Assembly: GCA_022410635.1 (NCBI GenBank)
Contig: JAJVDF010000653.1
Coordinates: 348,713 to 412,712 of the forward strand
Length of the DNA stretch: 64,000 nucleotides
Direction: 5' to 3'
From: Tretioscincus oriximinensis
Lineage: Eukaryota > Chordata > Lepidosauria > Squamata > Gymnophthalmidae
Shown: positions 43,733 through 55,945 of the stretch, piece by piece
Numbering within the stretch: position 1 is the stretch's first letter
Layout: each line of letters starts with the position of its first letter
Position numbers and translations under genes: made by a program
The notes under the pieces: generated by a model
Database searches by the model: none
Seen by the model: only the letters and a program-made list of their open reading frames with translations
What the model was told of the DNA's origin: nothing

Positions 43733-44054
43733 TAGGGAGTCTGATCCAGAATTCCTTGATAGGACCAGCAGAAAGGGCTATATACCGAGAAGAAAGTATT
43801 TTGTTGCCCTGAATTGACTGTCAGACAACATAGCTAATTCATGCTACTTTTAGTTTAGTCCACACAACCTGGTTGCATAAGCTGATGGGACTTACCTAAA
43901 ACTTCAGAAGGACTTTGATTAAGGTTAGATTGGAAAATACACAATTAAAAACAGTAGGCAGATGATCTGACTTGGTAGAATGCTACTTACTACATCATGG
44001 CAAGTTAGAAAGTGTATTAGAAAGTCTTGTGTCTTTTTTATACTTTTTATTGAG
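43733..44054. other. Unrecognised DNA
   Basis: Nothing supported. Confidence 0.45.
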
Positions 44055-44215
44055 CAAGGGTGGCCAAACTGTGTGCCTCCAAAAGTTTTATTTGATTTAC
44101 ATTCCACTGTTCTATTCTTAGAATACTCAAGGCAGCCAACAACTCTAGTCATTCCATGAAGCTCATGGGAGCTGTAATTCAGCAAATCTAGAGAGTCCTA
44201 GTTTGGTCACCCTTG
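44055..44215. mobile_element. hAT-type MITE
   Basis: CAAGGGTGGCCAAACTGTG at the left and CTAGTTTGGTCACCCTTG at the right are inverted ends. The interior (CATGGGAGCTGTAATTC) is typical of short amniote hAT MITEs. No 8-bp duplication was found at these boundaries. Confidence 0.7.
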
Positions 44216-45339
44216 ATAAAAAGCAAAGTTAAGTTTGCCATTGATTACATGTATTAATTGGATGTTCAAATATATGTAATTGCATAAAACAGAAACGTAA
44301 ATCCTATTTTCCCCAACTGCAGATTTTAATACTTATCAGTTGGTAGTAAGCATTTTCCCAAATGCTTGGCACCCAAACTGTTTGCCTTAATACAACAGTT
44401 TTACTGAAGTATTGGATATTGTACCAGGCACACTGCTGATTAATCTCAGTGCCACATTCCACATTAGTTATCCACAGTTACCCATCTTCAAGGACAGCTT
44501 CATGAAAAGCAGTCAATTTATCTTAACTCAGATCACTGTCCTGTTAGTTCATTTTTTACACCCACAGACTTCCCACTATAGGAACATTCTGGGTTTTAAG
44601 CAGGCAATCCCAAGCTAGGAGAAATTGCTCTCAGAATGGCATTTTCTATGCCAACTACAGAGCTCACACCATTTTGGTGGTATAGGAGACCCCTGAATAA
44701 TCCTGAGGGACACTTTGGTCATGTGCCTATTATACCGTCAAAGGGTGTCCCTTGTGATATACTGGACCATAAAGGCATGTTATCAACACATCCTTATGGC
44801 TTTGTATATTATCCAATAGTTCNGCAGTAGATAGGACTAGATCATGTTGGTGCCCAAGCCAAGTGTACACTCTGTCCTGTACTAAGAAAGTACTAGGAGG
44901 AGGTTGGATCTTCCTTGGCAAGTACAGAAAGACACTAAATCAAAATTAAACTGAAACAGGTTGATTTCTAATAAGTACTTTTTGTTTAAAGGTTGTTGGT
45001 TGTATATAGATTTTGGGGAGTTTGGATGATGTGACTATAGAAGTGATTTTTTTCCTCCATGTTCTTTGTAAAAACAATTTATCGCCACATCAAATCATGA
45101 AACAAAAAAAAACATAAAATGCAATAAAAAGTGGTAACATAATTGTCCTTTTCAAACTTATGATGAATCATAAAACTGAACAGACGAAAGCAAACCAATA
45201 ACCAGAAATCTACCAAACACACACACTTATTCTTGCTGTATATGTGTCAGTTCCTAAATTCTATTTTTTCCTCTTCTAACCGCTCTCCAAAGAAAAAATA
45301 CATCAATTTGTCAGTAGATATTTTTATTATATCTATTTA
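44216..45339. other. Unrecognised DNA
   Basis: Nothing supported. Confidence 0.45.
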
Positions 45340-45560
45340 AACACCATAGGGACTCTGCTGAATCGGGCCAGAGCCCATCTAGACGAGCACAGTTTCACAT
45401 GGTGGCCCACCAATTGCAACTGGGCTATCTGAAGCAGAAGAAATCAAAAACTTATTTGTCCTTGACTCTTTGCAAATGGTATTTCAGGAATATTGTTTGT
45501 TACCCTATCTCGGAGGCAGTATCGTGATCCATCTGAATGAATATTGGGGCTCTTAACAAA
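45340..45560 (-). mobile_element. CR1 LINE 3' end, reverse orientation
   Basis: GCTGAATCGGGCCAGAGCCC, CATCTAGACGAGCAC, GTGGCCCACCAATTGCAAC and GGTATTTCAGGAATA are complements of CR1 3' UTR blocks. Confidence 0.8.
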
Positions 45561-48176
45561 ACCTGTGCATGTATTTTGTGCTTCTCAAAAGACCTGCTAT
45601 GCAGTATGTTTAAAAAGATTGATGAAACCTTAAGGTAATCCAGATAGCTTTAAATTACAGTTGGAGAAATTCTGTTTAGATGAAGAATCTGTTGAAACAG
45701 GTGTTTCATGTAATCTCTTAAGTAGTGATCAATGTGTTACGGAGATTACACTACATGGCCTTCTGTATAATGGAGCAGTGAGTGGTTAGTTCAGTATTTG
45801 TTCATTTATTTGAATCAATGGTTGAAATGCTCAGAGCAGGTTATAACATTTAGTTAAAAACATAACAGAACACAGTAAAACAAACTGTTGGTTGCTTTTG
45901 TAGAATGTAGGAACTCTTATTTCAGATTCTACCTCTGCCATAAAAGCTCTCTAGTTCTTCCCAGTTTTAATGTCTTTGAAGAGATACAACGATGAAATAG
46001 ACCATACAGTTTCTGATGGGCAGATTCTGTAACCATTCTGATGCAAAGAATGCTGTACTTGTATTCCTTTGAATCATATCGTCAAGGCCAGCATGGAAAT
46101 TCTCCTGTTCTCATTTCCATCCTCTTTCCATCACGTTTCTGTTCAAATGGATTAAGAGCATAAGAGGAGTATTTCTGTTATCATGCCACAATTCATTCAC
46201 CCCAGTATTCCGTTTTACATGGTTGGGTCATCAACTGTTTCTGGGTGCCCTCAAGTAAAAGAAATACAAAACTTTCACCTGCTCTTGATTTTCCACAAAG
46301 GGTGCCTTTTCCTACACTACGTATAAGCTTTGCTTGAAAATGCTCACTAATTGAATGGTTAGAAGCACAAGTAGCCTTCCTGCCTCAAAGCACCTTTTAT
46401 TGGCTTAGACTGATGCACCAGCTGTGACCCTATTTGAACAGAGATAACCTTGCTTTTTTAATCCTGAGTTTGGCAAATTCCTGTTTTGCATAACTACAGT
46501 GATTTAAATGTGAATTGGAATTTAAAGTCTCCTCTCTACACAAAACACTAATGCAGAAGAAAGCCATCACAATTTGCTAGTACAATAATTTTGGAGAATT
46601 CCCTTCTATACTTCTTACATGCTGGGAGTAGATATGTTTTTCAGAAGTCCATCATGCAACAGGTCATTTTAATTTTTAATTTATGTTCTTGATTATAATT
46701 CTGTTATGTTAAAGAGTTAACTTTTACGCTTGCATTTTATATTGTACGAGAAGTTGTGTGTTAGCATATAAATAAAAGTGATAAATATATTTTTGTTATA
46801 TGTTAGCATGTAGATACAATTGATAGATGTAATTTGTAACTAAAGCACATTAGTAACATATAGTTTGTATACAATTTCTGTACCTGAAAGTAGTGCTTTG
46901 AGGCTGTTAAAGCTTGTATTTGTATTTTGAGTGGCATCATGACTTGGCTTGTGCTGTTTGCTTCCCCTGTTAATATTATTGCATCAAATAATTATTTAAT
47001 AACTATTAATTGTGATTTGGAACACTATCATACCATTATCAAAAGCTTTCTTGGGAAGAAAGCGGTTGGTAGAAAGCATTACAAGAAATACTGTAATTAC
47101 AATTTAATTGCATTCAGATTTACTCCAGTTTACTGCTTCAGGCTTAATACTAAAGATTAAGCCAGATGTTATGGGAAGTAGCTGGTTCAGTCTTTAGATT
47201 CTGATATTTACATCTAATAATATATGGAGGATGTGAATTAACTTCATTGTACTAAGACCTGTTTATTTCCAGTTGTCTGTGTTGACAGAAGGGCAGCAAA
47301 GTGAATTGCTCTGTGTTTTCACTTAATATGTTTACAATAAACATCATTAGGAACAAATGAATAATCAAAACAAAACATGGTGATTATCGCTATTACAAAA
47401 TCTAGTTCTGCTTGTTTATGTGTGAATGTGTTGATTTTTCCATTCTGGGAAGTATAGAATGTGTTTGGTTCAGGCAACTCCAGGTGGAGAAATCAAACCT
47501 TGGATAGAGATTACAAGTAAACTAGGACAATATTCTCTAATGAACAGGTGGAGTGCTTTGGAGTATAATGTATTCCTATGTTCTCTTATCTTTTGAGGTG
47601 CATGGAATAATAAGGTACACAACGCTTTTATGTTGTGTGCTGTTTAATAATGAATGATAGACTTGTCTTTGTAGGAATTCTTCACAGAACAATCTAGGTT
47701 AAGGGATATCTAGACCTCTTCTGTTTGCTAGTACTGTGGTTACTAAAGGAATAAATTTGCATATTTATGTATAGTAAAAACTAAACCCTCTCTGAGGTAG
47801 CTCTGTTGCCTTATAAATGAGTCTGATATTGTTTATTTGTCAAAAATGGGTTTAGAAATGGAATGAGAACGTAAGAGCCATTTGTTATTGTGTCAGAGAT
47901 GTGCTAATACATTTTGTTTTGAGTCTAATTTTCTTTCCTATTTATTTTAATTTATCCATTTACCTTTATTTCACCAGCAGTTTATATGGTGACACACAAA
48001 GCAATAGTTTCTGAATGTATGTGAGTGAGAGTGAGAGAGAAAGTGAGAGAGACATATTTAATTAATGCATAGGTATGTATTGCAAAATTGTTAAGCTACT
48101 CTGGACAGTTTTTCAAATTATAGAGAATCTGAAAAGAATACAATCCTTTGGATACGGATTGTATCATTTTCTGTGA
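45561..48176. other. Long unrecognised AT-rich stretch
   Basis: No repeat or exon recognised apart from a GA-rich run at 48022-48052. It may be unique intronic or intergenic DNA. Confidence 0.45.
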
Positions 48177-48184
48177 CTATATGG

Positions 48185-48829
48185 CAGTGGTGGCTAACGG
48201 GTGACACTCCAGATGTTCCTGAACCACAACTCTCAACATTCCATTCCACTCCCAACACCTTTAAGCCCTGGAAATGATAAAGTTAATAAAAGCTGGAAAT
48301 ACAGGCCAAATGAAAAAAACAGCAGTGATTATCAGCTGAGCAACAAAATAGCTATATGATATTTCTAAGAATAAACCCAAAAGGGACGAAATCAAATGTT
48401 GAGGTCTCTCTTTAAGTAAAATAAACTGGAGCAAGAAGCCTGAGTGGAGGAGAGGCCTTTGTAGGCCTGGATACAAATGAACCTAAGACAGTGTTAAGCT
48501 GTAGAGAAGAAAAGAATAACCATAACTTTGAAGTTAAGTTTCCTATGTGTTAAAGTTATTTATTTATTTGTTATAAAAACCACTCGTGTCTGTGTCAAGC
48601 AGATATATAATACTAAGAAACACATTGAAAGCTATATTAATCGGATTGGGTTAACATTGTTGGCAAGAATGCAGGAAACTAGAAGGAAAGCAAGGTGTGG
48701 GGGACACTTCATGGAAGCTGGGGGTTGGCTACGTGGAGTGATCACCACAAGCCCACTCGGCTGAACCACATGGAATGTTGGAAGTTGTAGTTCAGGAACA
48801 TCTGGAGTGTCACCCATTGGCCATCACTG
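48185..48829. mobile_element. Nonautonomous hAT element
   Basis: Inverted ends about 60 nt long: CAGTGGTGGCTAACGGGTGA at the left, TCACCCATTGGCCATCACTG at the right. They are flanked by CTATATGG (48177-48184) and CTACATGG (48830-48837), a 7-of-8 match to the 8-bp hAT target duplication. The 645-bp body has no transposase frame. Its 48260-48740 centre does not show the hAT arms and may include acquired sequence. Confidence 0.8.
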
Positions 48830-48837
48830 CTACATGG

Positions 48838-49824
48838 TAATACATATCTACATTTGTTTCATTTATTTTGAATTCTCTCCAGTAGAGAGGGTAAGAACCT
48901 TCTCTTTAGAATGTAAGAATATTACAAATTTCCCACTACATTTTACCCATGACCTGTTGACTATAGAGGACTGTTCACACATTGGCCAACTGGCTGCACA
49001 AGGAAGTCCATTGGCAGTATATGAACATAGATTACCCTTCTGAAGAGTTGGGGACACACATGCACCTATGTAGAAAGAGTGAAGAGACAAGAGTCTACTT
49101 TATTCTTTACACGGGTTGCTTATATCAACCTAACACACTCGAGCTGTAAGCATGCGTACTTCCATGAATGCGGTCTTTCATAAACACATGAGTATCTCAT
49201 AGATAATTAGCAAGCACAAAGACAGTTTCCAGGGAAAAATAAGAGAATAGCTAAAGGAGGAAAGTAACAAGAATGTGGTGCTAATTATACAAACTTGCAC
49301 TACTTAGAATACAACGAACTCAACTTGACCACACAGGGTCTACTAAGGAACACTGTGCTTTGCGAAGCTTGAAAAACACTCATGCTAACTTATACTAAGC
49401 ATCACATGTGACCTCTCTTCTGACCTGGGTGTGCCCAACCATCAGATGTGAGATGGCCACTATCCCTCTACCCTTCCATCGAACTGCCTACCTTTTCTTG
49501 CCAGCCACAATCAGTTCTAAAGCTATTAATTAGATTTTTAACATCAAGGTGTATACACTGGTTTACTTAGAAAGCCCAGTCTCCCATCGTGCAGAAATCT
49601 CTTTAGGAACTCTTTAGAGTTCCTTTTGGAGTAATCAGCGACTTCCACAGTTGTCATACCTGCTTCCACATCATATGAAGAGGCAACCATCCAAGGATAT
49701 AACCTTGGGGTACACCATTCTTTATATTTTTACAGTTGTAAGAACCTGTATTTCTTTCTAGCCTTTATCGTTTTGTATTTGTTGGGTGACTGTTTTTTTG
49801 TAACAGGACCTGTCTTTTATAACA
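48838..49824. other. Possible old LTR (about 49041 onward), otherwise unrecognised
   Basis: On the minus strand TATAAGCAACCC is followed by AATAAAG (complement of 49098-49104) and an end ...CCCCAACTCTTCA at 49041, a U3-R-U5-like order. The spacing between the signals is only about 20 bp and the other end was not found. Confidence 0.3.
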
Positions 49825-50125
49825 GGATAGCTCAGTCGCTTAGGAATTCGTCTCTTGCCTGAGAGATCGGGTTTCGAAGCCCTGTGTGGGATATGGGGAG
49901 GGGTGAGCACCTTCCACTAGCCTGTAGCTCTAGCCAACCCAGCTATTCGAAAGCATGAATTGCAAGAAATTGCAACGACTGCAAGTAGATATATGGGAAC
50001 CACCAGAGTCTGGTGGGGAAGATAGAATGTTACCCTTCGGGCAAAAATACTCTTGTAAGCCGCTTTGAGTCCCTTTGAAAGGTGAGAAAAGCGGGATATA
50101 AGAACCCAGTTCTTCTTCTTCTTTT
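49825..50125 (+). mobile_element. tRNA-derived SINE (family B), best promoter
   Basis: Head GGATAGCTCAGTCGCTTAGG contains an A box; GGTTTCGAAGCC at 49870 is a good B box of an RNA polymerase III promoter. The body has AGCCTGTAGCTCTAGCCAAC; the end is GTAAGCCGCTTTGAGTCCC...GCGGGATATAAG with a (TTC)n tail. The source tRNA is not certain. Confidence 0.9.
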
Positions 50126-50558
50126 TATTCCATAGCTGTTAAGATTTTGGGGAGGTCTTCGATGAAGTATTTCACGAGAAGCTTTTTGGAAATCTAAATA
50201 GATGGTGTCTAGTAGATAACCTTAATCACTTTTTGTTAATATTTTAGAAAATTACATTTTGAAAATCACACCCTGCGTATAAGTGTACAAAATTAGTTAG
50301 ACAAGATTATTGCAGAAGTCCCGTGGATTATTTGTGACAAAGTCTAGTTTCCAAATGTTTTGTAATTTAATTTTAATGGTTTTGTCTATCTTTCATGAAA
50401 TGAATGGTTTTTTTTGGATTTTATTTTTGATTTTTCATATTCACAAAACATGACACATTACATAGCACAAAATAACAAGATAGAGAAAACAACAAAAACA
50501 GAAAAAGACATACATACCATGATTCCCCCCCCTCCCTTCCTCAGCCGGAACAAATAAT

Positions 50559-51314
50559 TCAAACCATAAATCTTTGCTCCTTGATCATTAGGATCGCTTC
50601 TTTTAATAACATGTGTGCGGCTATATTTTTGGCATAAGCGATGAGTTTTTTCCACTTAATAGTCCAGTGAGGGGAAGCCCTTTGTCCCAGATATTGTAAC
50701 CTTTTATCTCTTAGCACATCAAAAAGTAAAAATTCTATCATATAGCTCCACCAAGAGTCTGTTGTCCATTTCTTGTGATCTTTCCACGCTCTAGCGATCA
50801 CTAAATGCCCTGCCAATATTGCTGTCTCTATAAATACTTTTTCTTCCCATCCGTCCATAAGAGGGTCAAGAATAGCAAACATCCAACATTCCTCCGTGTT
50901 GTGTATATTAATGTTTATAACCTTATACATTTCTGCGTAAATTCGTTGGCGAAATTGATTAACCAGTGGGAATCCAGCCCACATATGAATGTATGTGCCT
51001 CTCATTTGGCAGCCATGCCAACATAGTGGTGACACTCCGGAAATATGAGCCAGTTGGCACGGAGTGCGGTACCATTTAGAGAATATTTTCAGTTCCGTCT
51101 CTCGTAACCGTGTGTCTTTATAAGAGTAATATCTTGAACACCAATCGTCCCATTTATTTTGTAAATTAGGGATTTCCCTCTCCCAATATTCATATAGTTT
51201 ATCTCTATTGTCATTTTTTTTACTAATAATTATTCTATAGATTTCTTTAATTTGCTTCTTTTCCCCTTGTATTATACTGCTGATCACCTGTTCCATATTA
51301 GATGTTCCCATCAT
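50559..51314 (-). pseudogene. Older L1 ORF2 C-terminal part
   Basis: 251 codons open with the L1 C-terminal pattern KWYRTPCQLAHI...LCWHGCQMRGTYIHMWAG and an end LIAYAKNIAAHMLLKEAILM. Compared with the inner L1, the second cysteine/histidine cluster is altered. The frame continues upstream across the inner insertion into 54056 and higher. Confidence 0.88.
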
Positions 51315-51351
51315 ACTTGTTTTTATTTCCTGGTTATTGACAGAATTGAAT

Positions 51352-51363
51352 ATGGAGTATTGT
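51352..51363 (+). repeat. Target-site duplication of inner L1 (3' side)
   Basis: ATGGAGTATTGT, repeated exactly at 54056-54067. Confidence 0.93.
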
Positions 51364-54055
51364 TTGTTTTTTTATTAAATTTTTAACAGAAAGTACATAT
51401 ATAAGACAATCAACGATAACAAAAAACAGATGACAAGACATTAGACATTGGACAAAACATATTCCTACCCCAACCCACCCAACCCGAAAAGGGAAGTCAG
51501 CCTCAATCATATTATACCAACAGCCTTTGGTCATGAAGCATAGCAATTGTATGCGCGAGCACAGCGGAGTTATTATTCCCAACACCAAATTCTATCACCT
51601 TATTCCAGTGTGTTTGCCAGCTAGTTTTGGGAGGCAGGCCTATTGAACTTAATCTTCTCTCCCTTATGGCGTCAAAGAGGAGGAATTCTGCTAGATAGTC
51701 ATACCATAGCTCTATGGTCCATTTCTGTTTCTCTTTCCAACCTCTTGCTATCACTATCTGGAACGCCCATATCGCCTTTTCGATAATAAAACAGTCCTGT
51801 TTAGGGAGATGCAAGTGCGATGTAATACACATTATATTTAACTTGGCTGATCTGGGGATTATCACACCCAAGATCTGTCTTAACTCCTCAGCAACTGAGT
51901 GCCAAAAGTTCACAACATCTATACAATCGTATATCATATGTTTAAATGAACCACGAACTTGGCAGCCATGCCAACATAAAAGCGACCCCCCCCCCCCCAT
52001 ATGTACCAATTGAGCAGGTGTGCGGTACCATCTGGTTATTATTTTGAGTTGTAGCTCTTTAACTTTATTTATTTTTATATAACTTAAATTTTGAATCCAT
52101 TGCGTCCAATCCGAGTTATCAATTACAACTTCTGGTGCCCATTTTCCTTTAATATAAGCTTCATTTTTATGATATGCCAAAAGTAAGATGTCATAAATCC
52201 TGCTAATAATCTTTTTACTATCATTAATTCTTGCTTCGATTGTTAATTCAAGCGATGATTTATCTCTTCTCATTACTTCTTTTATAACTGGCAAGTTTAA
52301 AAATTCATATAATGACATCTCTGCCAACCAATTGTGGGGATTGGGATTAATGTTACGTATTTGTTCTATTGTGATTGTATTACCATTAGGGTCGTACCAA
52401 TCCCTCAGTCTCCTTTTACCAAAATTATTAATATATTGCGCCATCCTATTGTCTCCTTGGTTATTTATTATCTTGGAGGAGGCCACCTCATATACTGAAT
52501 ACACAAGTTTGTTTGCAGTTTTTTTCCATAAATTCCATAACTGTAGGAAAGGGGGCAACCACTCTCTCTTTTTGTGTTGCTCGAAGTTTGTTTGGAGCAC
52601 AGATAAGTTCTCGATATTATTTAATATTCTCTCATGTCTCACCCATTTCCTAGTGTCCATGTATTCCAAGTCTATTAATCTCAACATTTGTGATGCTTCG
52701 TAGTAACCTTTTAGGGATGGGAAGGCCCAGCCTCCCTGTCGTTCTGAAGCATAGAACGACGTGTTGGAGATTCTTTTCTTTTTATTGTTTAGAGCCCATT
52801 TTTTAATGTGATCCTCCCACCCTGCTAACATTTGTTGCGATATAATCATTGGAACATTTTGAAACAGAAATAGAAATCTGGGAAGAATCATCATCTTGAT
52901 GGCTCTTAATTTTGTTAAAGTGGACCACAACCTGTCTGGCCAACGCAACATCATCTTCTTGACCGCCTTCCACATTGATAAGTAGTTTGCTTTAACCATT
53001 CTTTGTGTGTTTTTGGTTAATTTAACGCCTAAATATTGGAGCTTCTTAAGTCCCATTTTTAAGCCCGATATCAGGTTAATTCTTCGTTTTTCATCCCTGG
53101 GAACGTTTATAGTCATAATATCTGATTTTTCGATATTTATCTTCAATCCTGAGATTTGCTCAAAATGCGCTATTTCTCGTATTAGAGGAGGAATTGAGGT
53201 TAAAGGATTATCTGTAATAATTAGCGCATCGTCTGCGTATAAGTTAAGTTTTGTCTCCAAGTTACGAATTGTATAACCCCGAATATCCTGGTTGGCTCTG
53301 ATCCTATTGGCTAGTAGTTCAAGAGCTAAAAGAAAAATTAAAGGCGATATGCGGCATCCTTGTTTCACTCCGTTCCTAACAGGAACTGGATCAGACAGAC
53401 CCCCATTCATACTGATTCTCACCATGTTGTTATCGTATAGTTTTTGGATAGTTTTAACAAAGGTATTGCCACAATTAAATTTTTCACATACCCTCACTAT
53501 ATAATTGTGATTGACAGAGTCAAACGCCTTATATATATCTAATTTAATTAAGGCAAGTTTCTTTTTATATTTTTGGGCATGGTGTATTACATTTGTTGCA
53601 ATTCTTATAGGATCTCCTAGATTACGATGTTTTATAAAGCCATACTGGTCCTCTTTAATCACTTTTCCGATGGATTCGTTCATCCTTTTTGTCAGTATAC
53701 TGGCAAAGATCTTGTAGTCCAGGTTTGCTAAAGATATGGGCCTATACGACTCCACATTTTCTTCTTTCTTGCCTTTTTTTAAGATTGGAATTATTGTTGA
53801 CTGTTTCCATGTCTGGGGAATCTCCTGTGTTCTCAAAATACTATTGAACAGGATCCTCAGATTTGGGGCCACCTCGTGTATNAAGTTCTTATANAAGACT
53901 GACGTNAATCCATCCGGACCTGGTGCTTTGCCGACCCTTAAATCCTTAATTGATGAGACTATTTTGTTTATTTCAATGTCAGCGTTCAGTCTAAGTCTAT
54001 CATGTTGAGTAAATGAATCCGTGATTTCTATCTGTTCATCCTGTACTGGTCTTTC
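51364..54055 (-). mobile_element. Inner L1 LINE, 5'-truncated, young
   Basis: About 2.69 kb between exact 12-bp repeats. Its 3' end on the minus strand is AATTTAATAAAAAAACAAAC, a poly(A)-like tail after an AATAAA signal. The 5' end is cut within ORF2 just before the RT domain. Because it interrupts another L1 in the same direction, it is the younger of the two. Confidence 0.93.
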
Positions 54056-54076
54056 ATGGAGTATTGTTGTAACCAA
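51512..54076 (-). pseudogene. Inner L1 ORF2: reverse transcriptase and C-terminus
   Basis: 854 codons without a stop, apart from three undetermined bases. Motifs: GKAPGPDG near 49-56, YRPISLANLDYKIF near 111-124, LDIYKAFDSVNH near 179-190, GVKQGCRISP near 236-245, YADD at 280-283, ISGLKINIEKSD after it, and the L1 C-terminal CWHGCQVRGSFKH near 701-713. The order is that of L1 ORF2 from RT onward. A run of nine or ten Cs at 51985-51994 encodes GGG and is a possible frameshift site. The endonuclease domain is missing, so it cannot move by itself. The first codons lie in host L1 sequence and the target repeat. Confidence 0.92.
54056..54067 (+). repeat. Target-site duplication of inner L1 (5' side)
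   Basis: Second exact copy of ATGGAGTATTGT. Confidence 0.93.
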
Positions 54077-54153
54077 AATCTTTGGCGTTGTTGTGCTGTT
54101 TGCCTTCTTAGATCCGCCCAGTCCCTAACTGACCATTGCTATTAATTAACTCT

Positions 54154-54651
54154 CTAATTCTCAGATATCCTTTTATCTTTTAAATATTCCAAGTATTCAC
54201 TAAGAGCTGCCTCTCCTGTGAAATTTAACGCGTATAGCGAGGCGAGTTGTCTCCAGTTATTTGCTATTATTCTTATATTGGATTTCCAAGCCTTGTGGGC
54301 TGCCTTAAAAGGAAGTAACCAATGATTGGTTATAGTTTTGAGATACCCCATGTTGAGGACGGTTCTATTTTTTAATCTGTTCATTTCTAATTCTATTCTT
54401 ATTGGGGTTCGTGTTCTATGATATTCCATTTGAATTATTCTATATATTTGAAAGGCATCTGCGTAGACTCTTAATGAAGGGAGTCCCCATCCCAGTGTAT
54501 CCCTTCCCGCATAGAGGACTGTATTGGATATCCTATGTAAATTTCCATTTAATACCCATGATTTAATTTCTTTTTCCCAGTTTTTGATCTTGTCATTTTG
54601 TGCATAAACTGGTAAGGTTTGGAAAAGGAATAAAAATTTGGGTAAAATCAA
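54154..54651 (-). pseudogene. Older L1 ORF2 middle part
   Basis: 165 codons (MILPKFLFLFQTLPVY, then GWGLPSLRVYADAFQIYRI) align with the inner L1 stretch ILPRFLFLFQNVPMI...GGWAFPSLKGYYEASQMLRL. This is the region after the RT domain. It joins the 51314-50559 part once the inner L1 is removed. Confidence 0.88.
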
Positions 54652-54660
54652 GTGGCAGGC

Positions 54661-55434
54661 CTATAATTTCCTATTTTCGGTTATTTTAAAAATATGGATT
54701 TGTATTCCACTCTTTCCAGTCCTCAACTTTAGAGAAGCCAAGTGCAGTGATATAAAAATGTTTTTAAGACATTTTTGTTGAGGTCTGCAATGTGGGCTTT
54801 GATGAAATCCGTAACTCTTGGATCAATATCGTTGAGATTGCTTTCTTGATGTAAGGCCTCGCATTCAGTGTTACCTCACTCTTTCTTGGATCCTCTAGTT
54901 TACATTCTCCATTTGTGGATAATTGGGATGCTGCTTCAATTTTCTTCTCCATCTTCAGGTGTCTTGGTTAGAAGGGCAGTGGAACCCTTCCATTATTCAT
55001 CTATTTTAGTGCTCAGTATTCCATATCTACACTAATTCTGTAGAATGAGTTGTCTGTTTGAACTCGTGATACCTCCTTCCATTTTCCCTTCCTTTCTTTC
55101 TTCTAGGGCCCCTAGTTAGCTTGGAACTAGAGTTTATACTCTCATCATGCAATATTTAAATATTGTCAGTGTGCTTTAAAGTAGTTATTTTAAATGAATG
55201 GAAATTGTAATTAATTTGAAGAACATATGATCCGAATAATAAAATTTTACTAAATATAGTTTTCGAAGTAGCACTTCATTTGCAAGTGATGTGGGGGTCA
55301 AAATGAATCGTTTCATATCATACTGTATCATAGATAACTTATGAAAGTATAGTAATTCTTTAATGTGCTTAAATATAGAACTACTAGTGGAATTAGGCCC
55401 ACTTCTTCTTCTTCTCCTTTCCCCTTTCTTCCTT
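54661..55434. other. Unrecognised AT-rich DNA
   Basis: Nothing supported. Confidence 0.45.
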
Positions 55435-55688
55435 TCTTTCTATCTTTCTACTTATATTCCACCCTATAACCGAAGGTCTCAGGGCAGTCGACTATAGGGT
55501 GAGGCACATAGTTTTTGTTGCTTTCTCCACAACAGATACCCTGTGAAGTAGGTGGGGCTGAGAGAGTTCTAAAGAACTGTGACTAGCCCAAGGTCACTCA
55601 CCTGGCTTTCATGGAGGAGTGGGGAATCGAACCAGGAAACTATCAGCTGTGAGCCCAACATTCTAACCACTACACCAAACTGACTCTT
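55435..55688 (-). mobile_element. tRNA-derived SINE (family A), reverse orientation, near full length
   Basis: From a (TTTC)n-like tail and TATATTCCACCCTATAACCG through CACAACAGATACCCTGTG and GGAGTGGGGAATCGAACC (B box complement) to CACTACACCAAACTGACTCT (head complement). Confidence 0.9.
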
Positions 55689-55945
55689 TCCTCCCATCCC
55701 CTCCCTTCTTTCCTATCTCCATTTTTGTTCTTTTCTCTTTTCTACTCTAGTTTTCTTTTTCTTCTCTTATTTTCTGTTTCCTTGTTATTCTGCTTCTTTT
55801 GCTTCTTCTTTCCTCCTACCCCACCCCCTCTCCCTCAATTCTTTCCTGCCTTCTTTCCTCCCTTCTTTCCACCCTCCCTTGTTCTCTTCTTCTCTTCTTT
55901 CCTCCCATCCTCTCTCTTCCTCCTCCACAGTCTTTCTCCTATTAT
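55689..55945. repeat. Polypyrimidine tract
   Basis: About 255 bp almost only C and T on this strand, directly abutting the SINE head. Open frames across it are low-complexity artefacts. Confidence 0.85.

Larger units (their letters stand above)
50407..54660 (-). mobile_element. Older L1 LINE, split by a second L1
   Basis: Minus-strand L1 in two parts, 54660-54056 and 51363-50407, ending in an A-rich tail at about 50407-50430. Removing the inner L1 and one 12-bp repeat restores a continuous reading frame across the junction, so the host L1 was still open when it was hit. It is 5'-truncated and lacks the endonuclease and most of the RT. Confidence 0.9.
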
